From contig CAZKBY010000073.1 in NCBI GenBank assembly GCA_964550915.1, positions 1 through 11,529 on the forward strand: a stretch of 11,529 bases of DNA. The letters are read 5' to 3'. Every line of letters starts with the position of its first letter. The stretch's first letter is position 1. A program made the translations under genes and the position numbers. Of the stretch, positions 6,909 through 11,529 are shown one piece after another. The notes beneath the pieces are model-generated. The model saw only the letters and a program-made list of their open reading frames with translations. It had not been told where the DNA came from and did not search any database. Source of the stretch: JARYMI01 sp964550915. GTDB taxonomy: Bacteria; Acidobacteriota; Aminicenantia; Aminicenantales; UBA8522.

Positions 6909-8294
6909 ATGGCCTTCCCTCTGATAGAGCGCTTTTTCAGGCTGAAGGAAAAAGGAACAACGGCCCGCATAGAAATCCTGGGCGGGGCCACAACTTTCAT
7001 CACCATGGCCTATATCATCGTTGTCAACCCGGCCATTTTGAGCTTCGCCGGAATTCCCCCGGGACCGAGCACGGTGGCCACCATCCTGGCTGCCGCTTTC
7101 GGGTCCTTACTGATGGGTTTCTATGCCAACCGACCCATCGCTGTTGCGCCTTATATGGGAGAGAACGCATTCATCGCTTTTGGCCTGGCGGTCATGGGCA
7201 TCGGCTGGCAAATGCGCCTTGGCTCGGTCTTTGTCAGCGGATCTGTATTCGCCCTTATCACCCTGCTGAGAGTGCGCTCCTGGCTGGCCAATTCGATCTC
7301 CTCCAGCCTGAAACACAGCTTTGCCGTTGGCATCGGGTTGTTTCTTTCCTTTATTGGGCTCTATGAAACGGGCATTGTGACGAGCGCGGTCGAGGGAATG
7401 GCGCCCCGGGCGTTGATGCGAGGTTCCTCCTCCCTCCTTTCCGCTCCCGATGTGCCCGTCAAGATCGGCCATCTGCGCAGCCCTCAGGTGCTTCTGGCAG
7501 TCCTGGGCTTCTTGCTGATCAGCTTTTTCTTGTATCACCGGGTCAGGGGCGGGATCTTGCTGGGCGTCGCCGTGACGGCAGCTCTGGGCTACGTCCTCGG
7601 TCTGGGAAAATCCCCCCAGGCTGTGGCTGCCCTTCCGTTTGTCGGCAAGTACAGCCTCGAGGCAATTGCTCTTAAACTTGACATCATGGGCGTCCTCAGG
7701 CTGAGTTTTTTGCCGATTCTGCTGACGCTTTTTCTGATGAGTTTCTTGGATACGTTAGGGACGCTCGTAGGAGTAGGAGCTGCCGGCAAAATGCTCGATG
7801 ACAAGGGGAATTTTCCGGATATCGAACGGCCCATGATGGTCGATGCGGCAAGCTGCATGTTCAGCGCGCTTGTCGGGACCTCAACGAGCGGCGCCTACAT
7901 CGAATCGGCCACCGGGATCCGGGAAGGCGCCAGGACCGGGTTAGCCGCTGTTACGACGGGACTGCTCTTTCTGGCAGCGTTGTTTTTTATTCCTCTGGTC
8001 GAGCCGCTCCAGCAGCTCCGCTACGCTTACGGCCCTGCCCTAATTGCGGTCGGGCTGCTGATGATGACCTCGGTCACCAAGATTGACTTCAGTGACCTCA
8101 CCGAGTCGATTCCTGCTTTCGCCACGATTGTCATGATGATCTTCACCTACAACATAGCGAACGGCTTGACGGCCGGACTGGTCCTCTACCCCCTGTTCAA
8201 ACTCGTGGCCGGACGGGCCAGAGAACTGAACCCCGGTGCCGTGGTCCTGGGCCTGCTTTGCCTCGTCTACTATGTTTTCGGCCTGCCCCATTGA
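6909..8294 (+). CDS. NCS2 family nucleobase permease (AzgA/GhxP-like)
   Basis: A 461-residue inner-membrane transporter of the AzgA-like branch of NCS2, which imports purines such as adenine, guanine or hypoxanthine with protons. About 12-14 hydrophobic segments fill residues 22-459. Family landmarks: GGATTFITMAYIIVVNPAIL (25-44); MGENAFIAF (83-91) in the TM3 substrate region; FLDTLGTLVGV (279-289) with D281; and GTSTSGAYIESATG (323-336) with E332, followed by EGARTGLAAV. TM3 has Glu85 where the E. coli proteins have Leu. The start has a near-perfect ribosome binding site, AGGAGGT, about 6 bases before ATG 6909. Divergence from apt supports a purine substrate. Its leader may carry an attenuator. 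Exact substrate is not determinable here. Confidence 0.92.
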   Translation: MAFPLIERFFRLKEKGTTARIEILGGATTFITMAYIIVVNPAILSFAGIPPGPSTVATILAAAFGSLLMGFYANRPIAVAPYMGENAFIAFGLAVMGIGWQMRLGSVFVSGSVFALITLLRVRSWLANSISSSLKHSFAVGIGLFLSFIGLYETGIVTSAVEGMAPRALMRGSSSLLSAPDVPVKIGHLRSPQVLLAVLGFLLISFFLYHRVRGGILLGVAVTAALGYVLGLGKSPQAVAALPFVGKYSLEAIALKLDIMGVLRLSFLPILLTLFLMSFLDTLGTLVGVGAAGKMLDDKGNFPDIERPMMVDAASCMFSALVGTSTSGAYIESATGIREGARTGLAAVTTGLLFLAALFFIPLVEPLQQLRYAYGPALIAVGLLMMTSVTKIDFSDLTESIPAFATIVMMIFTYNIANGLTAGLVLYPLFKLVAGRARELNPGAVVLGLLCLVYYVFGLPH

Positions 8295-8403
8295 CCTTAC
8301 CTGGGACGCCAACCTCTATCCCTTTCTAATCCTGGAAGGGGAAGGAGTGGTAAATGCATAAATGACAAAGCCCTGAAGGCGTCTCGGAATACTGACTAAT
8401 CTC

Positions 8404-8412
8404 TGGTATAAT
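8404..8412 (+). promoter_or_regulatory. Extended -10 promoter of thiE
   Basis: TGGTATAAT: TATAAT at 8407-8412 preceded by TGG. No good -35 is seen (TCGGAA at the expected place). The predicted start near 8419 leaves only about 8 bases before the thiE ATG at 8427. The rest of the 132-base gap after the permease (8295-8426) shows no strong terminator and no thiamine-pyrophosphate riboswitch. Confidence 0.5.
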
Positions 8413-8426
8413 TTCCATAAAACATC

Positions 8427-9095
8427 ATGAAGTTAGTGCCTCCAAAACAAGAGGGAACTCGCCATATCGACTGGAGCCTTTGTTTTATCGCCGACTCGGA
8501 GGGCTCTGCCGGGAGAGACATTCTCTGGCTTATTGAGGAAGCGGTTGCCGGCGGGGCGACGATCGTCCAGCTCCGCGGAAAAACATGGACAGATCGCGAC
8601 TTTTTCAGGATTGCGGTTAAGGCGGTTGAACTCGTCCAGACGAAGAGAATCCCGTTCATCATCAATGACCGCGCTGATATCGCCTTGGCCAGCCGGGCCG
8701 ACGGCGTCCACTTAGGCCAGGATGATCTTCCGGTCAAGGCTGCCCGAGAAATTCTGGGCCGAGACCTCCTCATCGGGCTCTCCGTCAACACCCCTGATGA
8801 TGCCAGGAAAGCCGAAGAAGCCGGGGCTGATTATATAGGAGTGGGGCCGGTCTTTCCCACTGTCTCCAAGCGCGATCTCCAGCCGCTGCTGGGACTGGAG
8901 GGTTTAAGGAAAATAAGGGCTGAGGTCAAGCTTCCCATCCTGGCCATAGGCGGCATTTCCGCGACTAACGCTGCTGAGGTGATCGCTGCTGGCGCCGACG
9001 GAGTCGCCGTCATCTCAGCCATTGGATCAGCCGTGAACCCGCGGCGGGCTTCTACTGAATTTATAGAAGCTATCGGAAAAGTAAGAAAAACTTAA
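8427..9095 (+). CDS. thiE: Thiamine-phosphate synthase
   Basis: A 222-residue cytoplasmic TIM-barrel enzyme that joins HMP pyrophosphate and thiazole phosphate to make thiamine phosphate. Motifs in order: TIVQLRGK (45-52), the pyrimidine/pyrophosphate-binding stretch; IINDRADIAL (78-87); DGVHLGQDDLP (92-102), with metal-binding acidic residues; IGVGPVFPT (137-145) followed by K148; and LAIGGISATNA (172-182) for phosphate binding. The ND and HLGQDD motifs favour ThiE over the related tautomerase TenI. The N-terminus has about 15 residues before the first strand (WSLCFIADS). No Shine-Dalgarno precedes the ATG, and the predicted promoter would make the mRNA nearly leaderless. No other thiamine gene is adjacent. 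Confidence 0.93.
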   Translation: MKLVPPKQEGTRHIDWSLCFIADSEGSAGRDILWLIEEAVAGGATIVQLRGKTWTDRDFFRIAVKAVELVQTKRIPFIINDRADIALASRADGVHLGQDDLPVKAAREILGRDLLIGLSVNTPDDARKAEEAGADYIGVGPVFPTVSKRDLQPLLGLEGLRKIRAEVKLPILAIGGISATNAAEVIAAGADGVAVISAIGSAVNPRRASTEFIEAIGKVRKT

Positions 9096-9102
9096 GATTT
9101 GT

Positions 9103-9125
9103 GCCTTCTTTTGTCCCAAGAAGGC
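9103..9125. terminator. Hairpin between convergent thiE and tsaE
   Basis: GCCTTCTT (9103-9110) and AAGAAGGC (9118-9125) form a perfect 8-base stem with a 7-base loop, 7 bases after the thiE stop and 33 before the tsaE stop. Convergent placement fits a shared terminator or mRNA 3' end, but neither strand has a T-tract after the stem, so intrinsic termination is uncertain. A second weaker pairing, AAACAGG (9133-9139) with CCTGTTT (9167-9173), overlaps the tsaE end. Confidence 0.45.
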
Positions 9126-9158
9126 CATTGGAAAACAGGTTAATAAATAAACTGCTCC

Positions 9159-9638
9159 CTATTTTTCCTGTTTCTGGATCCGATTACCGGGGTCAAGTGT
9201 TTCGATCGTGATTTGACGTTCGTCGCCTTCGCCCTTGACGATAAACACCCGGATGGCGTTGACCTCAAAAGGCAATCTTTCTCCCCACTCCACGACAACG
9301 ACTCCCCTGTCCAGGTAATCTTCCCAGCCGAGCTCGAGTATTTCCGCCTCTTTTTCAAGCCGGTAGAGGTCAAAATGAAAGATCGCTCTTTTCGCCTGAT
9401 AGATATTGAGGATGGTAAAAGAAGGGCTGCAAACCTCATTCAGGTCTCTCAATCCCAGGCCGGCAGCAATTCCCCTGGCAAAAGTCGTTTTTCCGGCGCC
9501 CAGCTCCCCGATGAGGAGAACGATTTCATTCCCCTTGAGTTTTCGGGCCATGTCCCTGGCCAGGCGGAAAGTCTCTTCTTCCGATCGCGTGATGTTTGCG
9601 GATTCGTGCCTTCCGGCCGGCTTTTTCTTAGTTCTCAT
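9159..9638 (-). CDS. tsaE: tRNA t6A biosynthesis ATPase TsaE (YjeE)
   Basis: A small P-loop ATPase that works with TsaB and TsaD in making N6-threonylcarbamoyladenosine at position 37 of ANN-decoding tRNAs. From ATG 9638 it has 159 residues. The Walker A motif is GELGAGKTT (44-52). CSPSFTILNIY (70-80) is the conserved switch-like stretch, and HFDLYRL (88-94) and EWGER (117-121) are family signatures. A TTG at 9656 in the same frame would add six residues; neither start has a good Shine-Dalgarno, and ATG is chosen by codon preference. The basic head RTKKKPAGRHES precedes the usual first strand. It follows nnr in the same direction, as in the yjeF-yjeE pair of enterobacteria, but 213 bases away with a repeat between. 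Confidence 0.94.
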   Translation of the reverse strand: MRTKKKPAGRHESANITRSEEETFRLARDMARKLKGNEIVLLIGELGAGKTTFARGIAAGLGLRDLNEVCSPSFTILNIYQAKRAIFHFDLYRLEKEAEILELGWEDYLDRGVVVVEWGERLPFEVNAIRVFIVKGEGDERQITIETLDPGNRIQKQEK

Positions 9639-9695
9639 GCTGCGGGCTGCCGTCAACTAATGCGAATCCATAAGATAAGGCATCTTCACGATAAA

Positions 9696-9797
9696 CAGGG
9701 TGACGAAACAATCCGGCAAGGCCATGGCCAAGCATCGCAGATGCCGTAGCAATATCAAGCCGAGATTGCCACGCTCGCGGTAGTCGCTCGCAATGAC
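9696..9797. repeat. Palindromic intergenic repeat (TCATTGCGAGC...GGCAATCTC type)
   Basis: The minus strand at 9762-9797 begins GTCATTGCGAGCG and ends CGTGGCAATCTC, an imperfect palindrome with ATTGC/GCAAT ends (9765-9769 and 9790-9794). This closely resembles an intergenic repeat I recall from many bacterial genomes. A second fragment, CCGGATTGTTTCGTCACCCTG (minus strand, 9696-9716), resembles the partner half of such elements. Between them lie GGCCATGGCC and the hairpin GCATC/GATGC (9732-9744). The element lies between the nnr stop and the tsaE start. A 66-codon open frame across it appears to be the translated repeat rather than a gene. Copy number in the genome cannot be seen here. Confidence 0.7.
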
Positions 9798-9851
9798 GAT
9801 CGAAAAGCATTTTGTTCGCTTCCGCCAACTCCTTATGAGGCGGCCCGCCTG

Positions 9852-11423
9852 TCAGGCCCGCTGCGCCCCGGATTCTGCCTCCACAGCTTTGAGCGCCTGA
9901 GGTAGAAAGCGGATGAGATCGCCCGCTACGACCGTTCTCTCCCCGACTCTGCGGGCGGCCAGGTCGCCGCTCAGACCATGCAGATAAACGGCTGCCAGGG
10001 CCGCCTGGAGAGGATCCTCTTGCTGCATCAGGAGCGCACCGATCATGCCGCTTAAAACATCCCCGGTTCCTCCTGTGGCCATGCCAGGGTTTCCTGTGGG
10101 ATTGATAAAAATCCTGCCGTCTGGTGCCCCGACGAGAGTCCTGTATCCTTTAAGGACAAGAATGACTCCGTACTTTCTGGCAAAACTCGGGACAAGCTCG
10201 AGCCTTCTCCTGAGCACTTCGGGGATGCTGAGGCCGGTAAGCCTGGCAAATTCTCCAGGATGCGGCGTCAGGATTGCCGGTTGGGGCAACTTTTCGAGCA
10301 TCTCCGGCTTCAAGCTGAGAATGTTCAAACCATCAGCGTCGATCACCAGAGGTTTCTTCACTTTCGGGATGAGGTTCCATAAGAACTCGCGTGTCGATTC
10401 CTGAGTAGATATCCCCGGCCCGATAAGCAGGGCATCCTTTCCCTTGATGAGATCAAGCACTCTGGGGAGGGCTTCTGAAGAGATTGCTTTTTCGTTAGTC
10501 TCAGCCAACGGCTCTGTCATCAGTTCCATCATCGACCTGGCCACGATCGGGAGGCAGGTTCGAGGCGTGCCAACAGTGACCAGCCCGGCACCTGTTTTGT
10601 AGGCGGCTCTGGCAGCCAGAACAGCCGCCCCTGTTTTCCCGAGCGAGCCGGCGATGATGAAAAGGTGGCCATAGTGCCCTTTGTGGCTGTCCCTTTTTCG
10701 TTCCCTGAAACTGGCTCGCAGGTTCTCTTTTTCTACCATCTCCAACTTGAGGTTTTCATCATCAAAAAGGAACGGCGGGATGCTGATGTCGGCGACAATG
10801 AAATCGCCGACCAGTTCCTCGGCTGGCGGAAAGACATGGGCGATCTTCGGCGCGGCCAGAGCCACGGTCAGGTCAGCCCTGACAGCGGGCCCGATAACCT
10901 CAAAGCTATCTGAAGACAGTCCGGAAGGGATATCGACAGCCAGCTTGAAGGCTCGCGCTCTATTGATGCTCTCGATGGCCTGAGCATAAACCCCTTGGGC
11001 AGGTTTGACCAGGCCCGTACCAAATATGGCATCAATGATGACAGACGCTTGCTCAAGGAACTTCTGCTGTTTTTTCCAGTCTGAGGCCGTGCGCACCTCC
11101 TTAATGGCCACACCCACGGCCCGAGCAACTTTCAAGTTTAGTGCCGCGTCGCCGCGGACCTCCTCCTGTGAGGCAAGAAGAATGACTTGAGGCCTGACCC
11201 CGTGGTTGTGGAGATGGCGGGCGACGACAAGTCCGTCTCCACCGTTATTTCCCTTGCCCGCCACGACGACGAAATTCTCACCGGCCAGGCCGGGAAAAAG
11301 CGCCTGGAGGACCCGGAAAACCTGGAGGCCGGCGTTTTCCATGAGCACAGGCCCCGGAATGCCTATATCCTCGATCGTCCTGCGGTCGATCTCTTTCATT
11401 TCGCCTGATGTCAGGACTTTCAT
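9852..11423 (-). CDS. nnr: Bifunctional NAD(P)H-hydrate epimerase / ADP-dependent dehydratase
   Basis: A 523-residue metabolite-repair enzyme. The N-terminal YjeF_N domain (about 1-220) interconverts R and S NAD(P)HX; the C-terminal ribokinase-like domain (about 230-515) dehydrates S-NAD(P)HX with ADP. Epimerase landmarks: GPVLMENAG (24-32), VVAGKGNNGGDGLVVARHL (53-71), DAIFGTGL (131-138) with the likely catalytic Asp131, and DIPSGLSSD (164-172). Dehydratase landmarks: HYGHLFIIAGSLGKTGAA (250-267), IDADGLNIL (361-369), LTPHPGEFARL (385-395), and GNPGMATGGTGDVLSG (444-459) with D455 as the conserved Asp. ATG 11423 has GAGGAG about 6 bases upstream. Full length, no damage seen. It lies upstream of tsaE on the same strand; no T-tract terminator separates them. 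Confidence 0.97.
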   Translation of the reverse strand: MKVLTSGEMKEIDRRTIEDIGIPGPVLMENAGLQVFRVLQALFPGLAGENFVVVAGKGNNGGDGLVVARHLHNHGVRPQVILLASQEEVRGDAALNLKVARAVGVAIKEVRTASDWKKQQKFLEQASVIIDAIFGTGLVKPAQGVYAQAIESINRARAFKLAVDIPSGLSSDSFEVIGPAVRADLTVALAAPKIAHVFPPAEELVGDFIVADISIPPFLFDDENLKLEMVEKENLRASFRERKRDSHKGHYGHLFIIAGSLGKTGAAVLAARAAYKTGAGLVTVGTPRTCLPIVARSMMELMTEPLAETNEKAISSEALPRVLDLIKGKDALLIGPGISTQESTREFLWNLIPKVKKPLVIDADGLNILSLKPEMLEKLPQPAILTPHPGEFARLTGLSIPEVLRRRLELVPSFARKYGVILVLKGYRTLVGAPDGRIFINPTGNPGMATGGTGDVLSGMIGALLMQQEDPLQAALAAVYLHGLSGDLAARRVGERTVVAGDLIRFLPQALKAVEAESGAQRA

Positions 11424-11460
11424 CCGACGCTCCTCATTAAGAAGAAATAATTCGGATTTG

Positions 11461-11469
11461 ATTTTACCA
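11461..11469 (-). promoter_or_regulatory. Extended -10 promoter of nnr
   Basis: The minus strand reads TGGTAAAAT: TAAAAT (complement 11461-11466, 5 of 6 consensus bases) preceded by TGG. No -35 is recognisable 17 bases upstream (TGTCAA). The predicted start near 11454 gives a 5' UTR of about 30 bases ending in the GAGGAG ribosome binding site. The remaining bases to the window edge (11470-11529) show only a pyrimidine-rich stretch and no identifiable gene. Confidence 0.4.
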
Positions 11470-11529
11470 CACCCCTCGAGCGATTGACAGCTTTGCCCTT
11501 TTCTTGCTTTTTTTCGACCTCCTCAGGCT

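Noticed and set aside
6755..7366. 203-codon plus-strand frame starting after a good GGAGG signal
   Set aside because: Beyond 6909 it is the out-of-frame shadow of the NCS2 permease, whose protein signatures are unambiguous; its composition there is low-quality and His/Arg-rich. The first part overlaps the structured leader.
8295..8426. Thiamine-pyrophosphate riboswitch before thiE
   Set aside because: The conserved CTGAGA and ACC..TGA..CTGGATAATGCC elements are absent from this gap.
9628..9828. 66-codon minus-strand frame between nnr and tsaE
   Set aside because: It starts with TTG touching its own AAGGAG, overlaps the tsaE start in another frame, and most of it translates the palindromic repeat at 9696-9797.
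9841..9865. GC-rich inverted repeats at the end of nnr as a terminator
   Set aside because: Short stems such as GGCG/CGCC and GCCT/AGGC are present but partly inside the coding end, and no T-tract follows on the minus strand.

Overview
The window looks like ordinary chromosomal DNA from a Gram-negative bacterium of roughly 50-55% GC. An RND efflux pump with its periplasmic adaptor implies two membranes. The lineage cannot be fixed from sequence alone; an Acidobacteriota/Aminicenantes-like or similar uncultured lineage is only a guess. I see no phage, insertion sequence, CRISPR array, rRNA or tRNA.

Layout. On the minus strand, reading right to left from 6542: apt (adenine salvage), a lipoprotein GH3 beta-N-acetylglucosaminidase of the NagZ type, an RND adaptor, and an RND inner-membrane permease that runs off the left edge. 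apt and the GH3 gene are 29 bases apart under a good sigma70-type promoter. The efflux pair probably has its own extended -10 promoter in the 142-base gap at 4077-4218. On the plus strand are an NCS2 purine/xanthine-type permease (6909-8294) and thiE (8427-9095). On the minus strand at the right are nnr (NAD(P)H-hydrate repair, 9852-11423) followed by tsaE (tRNA t6A synthesis). This order matches the yjeF-yjeE pair of enterobacteria, but here a palindromic repeat of a widespread chromosomal type separates the two genes.

How the genes fit together. apt and the NCS2 permease are divergent across a 366-base region and make a plausible purine-salvage unit: one imports the base, the other converts adenine to AMP. 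NagZ and the efflux pump concern the cell envelope. thiE, nnr and tsaE are housekeeping genes of cofactor synthesis, metabolite repair and tRNA modification.

The least explained stretch is the leader of the NCS2 permease (about 6727-6890). It holds an inverted repeat, two small hairpins, a terminator-like hairpin with a U-tract just before the permease ribosome binding site, and an upstream segment able to pair with the terminator's 5' arm. It also contains a 53-codon open frame ending in the U-tract. This could be an undescribed attenuator or riboswitch, but it rests on hand-found pairings only. I found no convincing new multi-gene system in the window.
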